Origin: Bacteroidota bacterium
Lineage (GTDB): Bacteria; Bacteroidota; Bacteroidia; Flavobacteriales; Flavobacteriaceae
Assembly (NCBI GenBank): GCA_018267095.1
Contig: JAFDZC010000017.1
Coordinates: 62,001 to 126,000 of the forward strand
Direction of reading: 5' to 3'
Length of the DNA stretch: 64,000 nt
Positions 10,159-16,721 of this stretch are shown in pieces (position 1 is the stretch's first letter; every line of letters starts with the position of its first letter). The notes below the pieces were generated by a model. The model saw nothing but the letters and a program-made list of their open reading frames with translations. It was not told where the DNA came from and made no database searches. Position numbers and translations under genes: made by a program.

Positions 10159-10224
10159 ATTTTTTTCGGGATGAAATGTATCGGTAGTGGGGCGTGAATT
10201 TTATTTTGAGTGGTTGAGCTTTGA

Positions 10225-10484
10225 GACCGCTGCGCTTTAGGATACGGCTGCGCCTTTAGACCGCTTCGCTATGGAATAGAAGATAATTGGGAAGTGGATG
10301 ATTAGTGTAATAGAATGTTTCAACTAAACTTCTTAAACTTTATAAACTAAAATAGACCGCTGCGCTGTTGGACACGGCTGTGCCTTTAGACCGCTTCGCT
10401 ATAGGATAGAAGATAATTGGGAAGTGGATGATTAGCGTAGTAGAATGTTTCAACTAAACTTCTTAAACTTTTTAAACCTTACTA
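10225..10484. repeat. Two tandem copies of a ~130-bp unit
   Basis: Unit 1 (10225-10354) and unit 2 (10355-10484) can be laid over each other at a period of 130 bp with only scattered substitutions. Each begins GACCGCTGCGCT and contains GACCGCTTCGCTAT, GAAGTGGATGATTAG and GAATGTTTCAACTAAACTTC, ending in the 9-nt periodic TTAAACTTT array. No coding frame is kept. It belongs to the intergenic repeat family also seen at 30601, 60944 and 62579. Confidence 0.85.
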
Positions 10485-10536
10485 AACTTTGTTTTGACTT
10501 TGAGCTACTTTGTGCTCCAAAAACTACTCCATGTGC

Positions 10537-10820
10537 TTGAGTTACTGAGATATTGAGCAACTGACGCGCACAGAATAAAACATTTCAGGAGCGATGATGC
10601 GTGCAACAGCATGTTGCAACTAAACTTTTTTAAACTTGTGGTCGGTCGTCGGTCGTCGGTTGTCGGTTGTCGGTTGTCAGGAACGGAATGTCTTAACTAA
10701 ACTTCCTAAACTTTTTAAACCTTCTTAAACTTCGTGTTGACTTTGAGCTACTTTGCGCTCCAAAAATACTCCATGTGCTTGAGTTATCAAACAACTAAGT
10801 AACTGACTTTCAATAAACAA
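10537..10820. repeat. Composite intergenic repeat (8-, 9- and 7-nt periodic arrays)
   Basis: The rest of the 979-bp gap behind uvrA holds, in order: an octamer array (TTGAGTTA, CTGAGATA, TTGAGCAA, CTGACGCG at 10537-10568); the core GATGATGCGTGCAACAGCATG; a 9-nt periodic CTAAACTTN array; five tandem heptamers CGGTCGT/CGGTTGT (10643-10677); a second 9-nt array; the phrase TTGACTTTGAGCTACTTTG; and another weak octamer set (10778-10809). No gene is convincing. The 74-residue frame at 10829-11053 looks fortuitous. Confidence 0.8.
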
Positions 10821-10935
10821 AGTTTTTTATGAGTAACTATTCGTTTAGCAGCAGATTTGAATTGAAACATTTACCACAGAAATATCCACCGATAAACCCC
10901 AAAAAACAGCCCTTTTTGACCCATTTGTTTGAGTG

Positions 10936-11005
10936 TTGTTTGAGTCATGTTTGTATTTTGTTTGTAAAATGGGGGTGTTTTACAAAGAAGACTCAAACAA
11001 AATAC
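10936..11005. other. Long inverted repeats with two alternative pairings
   Basis: GTATTTTGTTTG (10953-10964) is perfectly complementary to CAAACAAAATAC (10994-11005), with an inner GTAAAA/TTTTAC stem (10964-10969 with 10978-10983). TTGTTTGAGTC (10936-10946) is also perfectly complementary to GACTCAAACAA (10990-11000). The two long stems share the CAAACAA segment and cannot form together. It lies 107 bp beyond the stop of the Mrr gene and may act as a terminator or structured RNA. No T tract makes it a classic terminator. Confidence 0.5.
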
Positions 11006-11111
11006 GGAGTTGGGTTAAAGAGATGGGGTTGGGAGGGGTGGTTGTTGTGGTGATTTCTAGAGGTTTTAATAGATGAATTTTATCTAAAAATGGAATGCAA
11101 ATTATATCTAA

Positions 11112-12041
11112 TTACTTTTTAATTTCATCAGGCATTTCATCCCAAAAATCCGAATCTAGTTTTTTGATTTGTATGGTTTGCTCTATTTGCATTCCTAAAC
11201 CAAAATCATAAATGTATCTGGCAAGATCTTTTCCATCAATGAGCACGATGGTTGCATTTCCGAATAAATTTTCAACGTATTCAATGGCTCCTTTTGTAAA
11301 ATAAGAAGTAGTGATAAACACCCCTTTATTGGATTGTGCAGTAGCGAGGGCGCCTACAAATTTTTGAATTTCTGCACGGCTTACAGAATTTTCTAATTGA
11401 TATCTTTTAGCTTGAATATTGATTCTGCCAAACCCTAAAATATCTTCTTTGATGATTCCATCAATTCCACCATCATTAGAATATTTAGTTACGATACCTG
11501 AGTTTTTAATCTCACCGCCATAGCCCATTTTTTGAAGTAAGTGAACTACAAGTTTTTCAAAAGCTTGCGGTGTCTTTGATAGTATAGTTGTCAAAATCTC
11601 ATTGTAAATTGAGTCTCTGATGTTGTCAAATGAACTGTAAAGTTCTTCTTGCGGTGTGAGCCGTTCTTTGGATGCTACATTTTCTACCTCAGAAAGTTTA
11701 TTTCTTTTAACGGGTTCTCTTTTTGCGATTTCATTATCAACATATTCATTGATAAATTCTGGGCCTTTTTCAAGAATTTCAAGTCCTTTTTGGCTGATTT
11801 TGTATACACCTCGACTGGGTTTCTCAACCAAGCCAGACATATACAAATAACTCAATGCCCATGAGATTCTGTCATAAAAAATGTTGGCATTGCCTGATGG
11901 GTACATCTGATTGACTTCTTCTTGGGTAAGTTCGAGTTCTTGTGCAATGGGGCTGATAAACTCTTTGAGTTTCATGGAGCTTCCGTTGGCCAATAATTTT
12001 AAAGAAGATATTCTGAGTTCGTCAAATTTTGGAATCGCCAT
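11112..12041 (-). CDS. Mrr-type restriction endonuclease
   Basis: 309 residues. About 1-95 looks like the Mrr N-terminal winged-helix domain (LTQEEVNQMYPSGNANIFYDRISWALSYLYMSGLVEKP, split here as two motifs in reading). About 160-280 is the Mrr catalytic domain of the PD-(D/E)XK fold, with the diagnostic core DGGIDGIIKED followed by INIQAKRY, giving the D...QxK catalytic set. Mrr proteins cut DNA, often when it carries particular methylated bases. The gene overlaps the DpnA-like methylase by 20 bp (12022-12041), which implies one operon and translational coupling. The nuclease could be the restriction partner of that methylase, or a methyl-dependent enzyme guarding against foreign patterns. 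The sequence does not decide between these. Confidence 0.85.
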   Translation of the reverse strand: MAIPKFDELRISSLKLLANGSSMKLKEFISPIAQELELTQEEVNQMYPSGNANIFYDRISWALSYLYMSGLVEKPSRGVYKISQKGLEILEKGPEFINEYVDNEIAKREPVKRNKLSEVENVASKERLTPQEELYSSFDNIRDSIYNEILTTILSKTPQAFEKLVVHLLQKMGYGGEIKNSGIVTKYSNDGGIDGIIKEDILGFGRINIQAKRYQLENSVSRAEIQKFVGALATAQSNKGVFITTSYFTKGAIEYVENLFGNATIVLIDGKDLARYIYDFGLGMQIEQTIQIKKLDSDFWDEMPDEIKK

Positions 12042-12948
12042 TGTGTGTTTTGTTTTTGGTTTTACTTTTTACAAAAGATATATCCAAACTATACTCACCA
12101 ACTGGCTCTTTGAGCAAGAAGTTTTCGAGTTCGGTTTTGTGGTTAAAGCCGCTTATTTTTTTTAAGTAGTCAGCGGCAATATTGGGTTGATCGATTTCGA
12201 GTTTTCTGTTTTTACTGATGTCTAAAAATTCAGTTTCCATATCGATGCCCAAAAATCTGCGGTTGAGTAAATTGGCTGCAATGCCCGTGGTAGAACTGCC
12301 GGTAAAAGGGTCTAATATCCAAGCATTGGGCTGGGTTGAGGCCAGTATGATGCGGGTGAGCACCGATAAGGGTTTTTGTGTAGGGTGCTTGCCGCAGGAT
12401 TTTTCCCAACGCGCAATGGCCGGAAGCTTCCAAACGTCTTTCATTTGTTTGTTGCCGTTGAGTTGTTTCATCAACTCATAGTTGTAGTAATGGGGTACTT
12501 TTTCTTTTTTGCGCGCCCAAATAATCAGCTCGGCCGAGTGGGTAAAAAAGCGACACGAAAAATTGGGTGGCGGATTGTTTTTCTCCCAAGTAATGACATT
12601 GAGAATTTTAAAATCAAGCTCTTGCAACAATTGACCAATCGAGAAAATATTGTGATAAGTTCCGCTAATCCAAATCGTGCCGTTGTCTTTGAGTTTTTCT
12701 CGCACTAGCTGAAGCCAACTGCGGTTAAAATCATTGATAAAATCAAACCCTTCAGACTTGTCCCATTGGCCTTTGTTGACCGATACAATTTGCCCACTTT
12801 GAATAGACAAACCATTGTTGGATAAAAAATACGGCGGGTCGGCAAACACCATGTCAAACTTGTGCTCAAATTGGGGCAACAACTCTTTACAATCGCCTTG
12901 TAAAAGGTAGAAGTTTTTGTCTTTGGATTTGAAAAAAGGCTTATTCAT
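12022..12948 (-). CDS. DpnA-like DNA adenine N6-methyltransferase (beta class)
   Basis: 308 residues. Motif order is that of beta-class amino-methyltransferases: the catalytic ADPPYFLSNNG lies near residue 35, and the S-adenosylmethionine-binding DPFTGSSTTGIAAN lies near residue 220. DPPY indicates N6-adenine methylation. Long stretches resemble what I recall of Streptococcus DpnA (M2.DpnII), which methylates GATC also on single strands: GTIWISGTYHNIFSIG, PNFSCRFFTHSAE, HYYNYELMKQLNG, KQMKDVW and GKHPTQKP. The start codon ATG overlaps the stop of the 82-residue gene (TAATG) and its end overlaps the Mrr gene. A DpnM-type methylase lies at 16722-17642. GATC specificity is an inference. Confidence 0.88.
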   Translation of the reverse strand: MNKPFFKSKDKNFYLLQGDCKELLPQFEHKFDMVFADPPYFLSNNGLSIQSGQIVSVNKGQWDKSEGFDFINDFNRSWLQLVREKLKDNGTIWISGTYHNIFSIGQLLQELDFKILNVITWEKNNPPPNFSCRFFTHSAELIIWARKKEKVPHYYNYELMKQLNGNKQMKDVWKLPAIARWEKSCGKHPTQKPLSVLTRIILASTQPNAWILDPFTGSSTTGIAANLLNRRFLGIDMETEFLDISKNRKLEIDQPNIAADYLKKISGFNHKTELENFLLKEPVGEYSLDISFVKSKTKNKTHNGDSKI

Positions 12949-13196
12949 TAGTTTACAGGCTTAAAGTGCATATTAAATTCATCCAACGAATTTACTATTA
13001 TTTTGTCATTAAATCCTTCATGAATATCCAACCACCTTACTAATAAATTATGACTCTGATAATCAACCGTCGGATCAATCACCGTTGTTAGCCCCATGTA
13101 ACTCCACAATTGCTCGGCTTTGGTTTCTTGAATAAAGTCAATTAAATTTTGAATAGGTGAGTTTGGCTCTGGCTTTCCTTTAAAATCTATTTTCAT
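12948..13196 (-). CDS. Small protein of unknown function, first gene of the DpnA-like/Mrr operon
   Basis: 82 residues, no signal peptide or membrane segment, rather acidic, no recognised motif. Its stop overlaps the methylase start as TAATG, the arrangement of translationally coupled genes, so it is likely real and works with or times expression of the modification gene. A Bacteroidota -7 element lies 23 bp upstream (13219-13226). It could be a regulator or subunit of the restriction-modification system. Nothing in the sequence shows which. Confidence 0.6.
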   Translation of the reverse strand: MKIDFKGKPEPNSPIQNLIDFIQETKAEQLWSYMGLTTVIDPTVDYQSHNLLVRWLDIHEGFNDKIIVNSLDEFNMHFKPVN

Positions 13197-13218
13197 ACTT
13201 ATTGGTTTGAAGACCGAT

Positions 13219-13258
13219 CAAAAATAAGAATAATATATCAAATCACACTTATTGTGTG
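13219..13258. promoter_or_regulatory. Divergent promoter region with palindrome between the two restriction-modification arms
   Basis: On the minus strand TATTTTTG (13219-13226) matches the TAnnTTTG element for the 82-residue/DpnA/Mrr operon. Just upstream lies the inverted repeat CACAC-TTATT-GTGTG (13244-13258). A weak -7 for the plus strand, CAACTTTG (13282-13289), precedes the HTH gene at 13294. The palindrome is placed where one regulator could affect both directions. The obvious candidate is the HTH protein, which resembles restriction-modification controller proteins. Confidence 0.45.
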
Positions 13259-13293
13259 TAGTTTTTTTGAATTTAATAAACCAACTTTGACTG

Positions 13294-13509
13294 ATGGACA
13301 ATGACAAAATTCTCATAGCATTTGGTAATCGAGTTAGAGAGCTTAGGGTAAGTCAAAACCTTTCACAAGAAAGCCTAGCAGAAAAGAGTGGTTTACACCG
13401 AAACTACATAGGAATGGTTGAAAGAGGTGAGCGAAACCCTTCTTTGGTGAACATTGAGAAATTGGCAAAGGCATTGAATGTTAGTTTGTCGGAACTTTTA
13501 AACATTTAA
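13294..13509 (+). CDS. XRE/HTH_3 regulator resembling restriction-modification controller (C) proteins
   Basis: 71 residues, almost entirely one helix-turn-helix domain: [20 protein letters not shown], then [17 protein letters not shown] and [19 protein letters not shown]. The [22 protein letters not shown] segment, in two halves, is typical of controller proteins that delay or tune restriction endonuclease expression. It is the first gene of the plus-strand cassette and lies 4 bp before the 178-residue gene. It is probably autoregulatory through the palindrome at 13244-13258 (inference). The ATG sits only about 4 bp after a weak -7 element, so the transcript may be nearly leaderless. Confidence 0.85.
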   Translation: MDNDKILIAFGNRVRELRVSQNLSQESLAEKSGLHRNYIGMVERGERNPSLVNIEKLAKALNVSLSELLNI

Positions 13510-13513
13510 ACTC

Positions 13514-14050
13514 ATGAACATTATTGATTTATCAACTCATGTCTTTTCTACCAACAGAGAGGGACTGAGAAGGGAGTTGATTGAAATGTTTCTTAAAGAG
13601 GAACCAGGGCAAGATAGATATGAATTAGCTTCGAGAAATAGATATGTTATAAAAGAAATTGATGGGATGACAATTTATCTCCAACGCCCAGCACAATTTA
13701 ACAATGGATTTGATTTTACACTGAATGTATCAGGTATTAATTTCAATCTAGGATATTTCAATGATAAAGGAAATCAAAAAAGATCAACTACGAGACCCAG
13801 TCACGAACATATTTTAGATGATTTAAGTTCGAAAAAAGTTGAAAATCAAGTGCTGTATGCCGAACTCAAAGAACAAATTGATAGAGTTTATAATTGTAAT
13901 TTACCTGTTCGTGATGATTTCAGTTTTAATTCAGGATACAATGCAGCAATAATTTTGGAGTGTCTAAAATGGCTTTTTGCGGAACAAGACATTACCTATT
14001 GGCATTACAGCGGAAGAAGAATGTTGTACGATGCTATAAATGAAATTTAG
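13514..14050 (+). CDS. Uncharacterised protein of the restriction-modification cassette
   Basis: 178 residues, soluble, no family recognised. Visible features are an acidic N-terminal helix (EGLRRELIEMFLKEEPGQD), a conserved-looking segment RSTTRPSHEHILDDL, and a C-terminal end LKWLFAEQDITYWHYSGRRM. It follows the controller-like gene by 4 bp and overlaps the next gene by 11 bp if that gene uses its first ATG. The overlap and shared order suggest that this protein and the PD-(D/E)XK-like protein act as a pair, for example as two subunits of one endonuclease. That is inference from context only. Confidence 0.7.
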   Translation: MNIIDLSTHVFSTNREGLRRELIEMFLKEEPGQDRYELASRNRYVIKEIDGMTIYLQRPAQFNNGFDFTLNVSGINFNLGYFNDKGNQKRSTTRPSHEHILDDLSSKKVENQVLYAELKEQIDRVYNCNLPVRDDFSFNSGYNAAIILECLKWLFAEQDITYWHYSGRRMLYDAINEI

Positions 14051-14570
14051 TATGGCCAAAAAACCAAATACAGTAGGCGGTGGAGCCAAAACCAATCATA
14101 ACGGATTGGCTTTTGAAGGCAGAACAGATCTTCTCGAAGCACTAAACCAACATCCGGATTTTACGGTAATGGGGAATCAAGTTTTTAGACAAGGCGCTAT
14201 AGTGGCCCACTATTATGAAAAGCACAATCTTTATCATAGTTTTTTAACTCCCAAAGGAGTAGACTACACAAAAATACTCTCAAAGAAATTACTTCCGGAT
14301 GGGGCTCTTTTAGTTGGAGATACCATGTACATTATTGAAAAGAAATACCAAGCCGGCTCTGGCTCGGTGGATGAAAAGCTTCAAACCTGTGATTTCAAAA
14401 GAAAACAGTATATAAAACTCTTTGCGCCGCTAAATATAAAAGTCGAGTATTATTATGTTTTGAATGATTGGTTTGATAAGCCTGAGTACAGGGATGTTTT
14501 TGATTACATTAACAGCGTAGGTTGTAAATATTTTATTGAAGAATTACCGTTTAACGAAATAGGATTATAA
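14040..14570 (+). CDS. PD-(D/E)XK-like nuclease, probable restriction enzyme (sub)unit
   Basis: About 176 residues. The pattern GGGAKTNHNGLAFEGRTDL at the N-terminus, followed by LLPDGALLVGDTMYIIEKKYQ (about residues 97-117, here broken as D, then EKK), fits a PD-(D/E)XK nuclease core: an early Glu, then Asp, then E-x-K. A following Gln/Lys-rich helix (KLQTCDFKRKQYIKL) and YYYVLNDWF fit the rest of such a fold. ATG at 14040 overlaps the previous gene; a second ATG at 14052 would not. Its stop overlaps the next start (TAATG). The exact family is not recognised, so nuclease activity is a motif-based proposal. Confidence 0.65.
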   Translation: MKFSMAKKPNTVGGGAKTNHNGLAFEGRTDLLEALNQHPDFTVMGNQVFRQGAIVAHYYEKHNLYHSFLTPKGVDYTKILSKKLLPDGALLVGDTMYIIEKKYQAGSGSVDEKLQTCDFKRKQYIKLFAPLNIKVEYYYVLNDWFDKPEYRDVFDYINSVGCKYFIEELPFNEIGL

Positions 14571-15364
14571 TGAATTCAGAAAGAAATGAAAGAATTGAGT
14601 CACAGGAAGACAGTTACATTATTCCGTTTATAGTTTGGTTTCCAAATTTTTTAAATTTAGTAGCATTAGGCTTAATAATTTATATTATTTATTTTTTTAG
14701 TAATACAAACCTAAACGAACATCAAAAAGTAAAGACTGTAAAACAGAAAGTAAAGATTGAATTTGTAAACAATGGTAAATATTCTGTTGACAAAGAAAGT
14801 TTAAATGAAATGCTTGATGAAAAGTTTTCTGAATTTGAAGAAGACATTCAAAAATCTGAAAAGGAAAGGAATGAAAACATGAAGTATTATGGAACAATTA
14901 TAGGTTTTATTTTATCTATAGTTGGTTTTTTCGGATTTAAGTCTATTCATGATACTAGACAAATGGCATTAGACGCAGTAAAGGCTAAAGCTGAAGAGGT
15001 TGCTAAGAAAGCAACAAATGAAAAGATTTCAGATTTGACAAAAGGACATGTAGAAGTTTTTTTAAACAATGATGGAAAAAGAGATATAGAAAGAATTGCC
15101 GAAACAATTGCTTCTAAAAAAGGATCAGAAGTAGCAAGAAATGAAATGGACATGATTAAAATTGATATTAAAGATTACAGAAAAGCGATTCAAGAAGATA
15201 TTGAAACAACTCAAAGATTTCAAAACAATAATTTTAATTTTTTATTAAAAAGAATACAAGAACTTGAGTTAAAATTATATGGAAAACCAGATGATGATGA
15301 CATGCAAGATTTTGATAATAATCCAAAAATAAATCCTGATAACGAACAACAACCAGTACTCTAA
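14570..15364 (+). CDS. Membrane-anchored coiled-coil protein of unknown function
   Basis: 264 residues. Two hydrophobic segments are visible, about 20-43 (IPFIVWFPNFLNLVALGLII) and about 103-122 (YYGTIIGFILSIVGFFGF). Between and after them the chain is highly charged. Residues about 130-240 are Lys/Glu/Asp-rich with heptad-like spacing (AKAEEVAKKATNEKIS; RKAIQEDIETTQRF), suggesting a cytoplasmic coiled coil, followed by an acidic tail (DDDDMQDFDNN). The start overlaps the nuclease-like gene by TAATG and the end is 3 bp from the DGQHR gene, so it belongs to the cassette. Base composition is clearly more AT-rich than the flanking chromosome. It may be an effector or sensor at the membrane (inference). 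Confidence 0.7.
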   Translation: MNSERNERIESQEDSYIIPFIVWFPNFLNLVALGLIIYIIYFFSNTNLNEHQKVKTVKQKVKIEFVNNGKYSVDKESLNEMLDEKFSEFEEDIQKSEKERNENMKYYGTIIGFILSIVGFFGFKSIHDTRQMALDAVKAKAEEVAKKATNEKISDLTKGHVEVFLNNDGKRDIERIAETIASKKGSEVARNEMDMIKIDIKDYRKAIQEDIETTQRFQNNNFNFLLKRIQELELKLYGKPDDDDMQDFDNNPKINPDNEQQPVL

Positions 15365-15367
15365 AAT

Positions 15368-16717
15368 ATGGAAGAAATAAAACCAATTAAAGTTGAAAAA
15401 CTGGAACAGCTTGTAAATAAAAACATATTTGTTGGTAAGCTCAATATCACTCAACTGTCGAAAATTATTAGATATACAAGTAGAAAAGCTTCTGAAAAGG
15501 ACCCGTTTGATGAAGATCATTCAGTTGTTCCTGATGAAGATTTATTACACTATCAAAGATTAAAAAGCAGTGATAGGGCATATGATATTAAATTGTTTTT
15601 TTTAAAAAATATATCTAATAAATTTAATTATGAAAAAAATAGAATATCACCATTAGGTACTTTTCCCTCTTCAATTATTTTATCTCTTAAAACGAATGAT
15701 GATATAAAGTCAAAAAAAGATTACGATAATTATTTATCAAATGAAACTGAAAGTTTGAAAGAATATAGCTTTGTTGAAGATAACAATTTATACATACCTT
15801 TTTCAAAACAGGCATTAATAGTTGATGGACAACATAGAATAGCAGGTTTAGAATTGTTGCTTGAAGAAACCGATTGGAAAGACATCAAATTAAAGAAATC
15901 AAATAAATCTGATTTCCAGTTGACAAAAAATAATTTTCCACCTCATGATTATATTAAAAAAAGTGTTCTGGAATTTGAATTTATAGTAACATTCCTTTTA
16001 GATTTCGATCCCTATGAACAAGCAGAAATATTTGCAACAGTAAACTTTAATCAAATCAAAGTTAACAAGTCTTTTTATTATGATATTTTTGGTTCATCCA
16101 CAAGAGGTAAATCAGTAGAAAAACTTTTACATGATATTGTTTCTCATTTAAATTATAAAATAGGTTCTCCGCTTTATAAAAAAATAAAAATGTTAGGTAC
16201 TGGAGAAGGTTATGTTTCACAATCCTTTTTTGTTGATGCTCTTATGCCACATTTTAAAAACGGAACGTTTAGTTTCATTTATGTTGATTTCCAAAAGGAT
16301 GGTGAGAATTATAAACTTATTGCAGAATTTATAAAAACATATTTTGATATCTTATTTGGCATTTATTCGGAGTTTATGCCAAATGATTTAGAAAAAAAGT
16401 ACAGTTGTGTATTGCTAAAAACTACAGGTATGGGAGCTCTCATAAAATTACTGCCCAATGTTTTCAACAAGATCAAAATAGATTATGGCATAAAAGACCC
16501 ATTTGATGTGTTAAAAATAGAAAGGAGTGGATTAGAAGAAAAAATTGATTTAATTTTTTCTGATGTTAAAAAAAGTGGTCATACTTATTTTGGAAGTGAT
16601 AGTGATTTTAGTGGAGGTGCAGGCAAAGGATTGCAAAATAGGCTTTATGAGGTTATTTTAGGAGATCTAGGTATAAAAAAACAAAGTAGTGACGAAAATC
16701 AGTTTACGTTCTTTTAA
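15368..16717 (+). CDS. DGQHR-domain protein (DndB-related)
   Basis: 449 residues. The signature DGQHRIAGLELLLEE lies near residue 157. It is followed about 60 residues later by the other typical block, FATVNFNQIKVNKSFYYDIFG. These define the DGQHR family, which includes DndB, the regulator/auxiliary protein of DNA phosphorothioation systems. Here no dndC, dndD or dndE homologue is present in the window. The protein instead ends a cassette with a controller-like HTH gene, a PD-(D/E)XK-like protein and a membrane coiled-coil protein. Composition is strongly AT-rich. It converges on the Dam-type methylase with only 4 bp between stops. A role in DNA sensing or defence is likely; the biochemical activity is unknown. 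Confidence 0.8.
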   Translation: MEEIKPIKVEKLEQLVNKNIFVGKLNITQLSKIIRYTSRKASEKDPFDEDHSVVPDEDLLHYQRLKSSDRAYDIKLFFLKNISNKFNYEKNRISPLGTFPSSIILSLKTNDDIKSKKDYDNYLSNETESLKEYSFVEDNNLYIPFSKQALIVDGQHRIAGLELLLEETDWKDIKLKKSNKSDFQLTKNNFPPHDYIKKSVLEFEFIVTFLLDFDPYEQAEIFATVNFNQIKVNKSFYYDIFGSSTRGKSVEKLLHDIVSHLNYKIGSPLYKKIKMLGTGEGYVSQSFFVDALMPHFKNGTFSFIYVDFQKDGENYKLIAEFIKTYFDILFGIYSEFMPNDLEKKYSCVLLKTTGMGALIKLLPNVFNKIKIDYGIKDPFDVLKIERSGLEEKIDLIFSDVKKSGHTYFGSDSDFSGGAGKGLQNRLYEVILGDLGIKKQSSDENQFTFF

Positions 16718-16721
16718 GTAT

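Noticed and set aside
10643-10677. Five tandem heptamers considered as a CRISPR-like array
   Set aside because: Unit and spacing are far too short, there are no spacers, and no cas gene is in the window.
10829-11053. 74-residue open frame on the plus strand in the repeat-filled gap
   Set aside because: It overlaps the long inverted repeats, has an odd composition and resembles no family; the frame is probably a by-product of the repeat sequence.
13244-13258. Palindrome considered as a transcription terminator
   Set aside because: It lies between divergent genes, has no T tract, and is placed upstream of both, so an operator is more likely.
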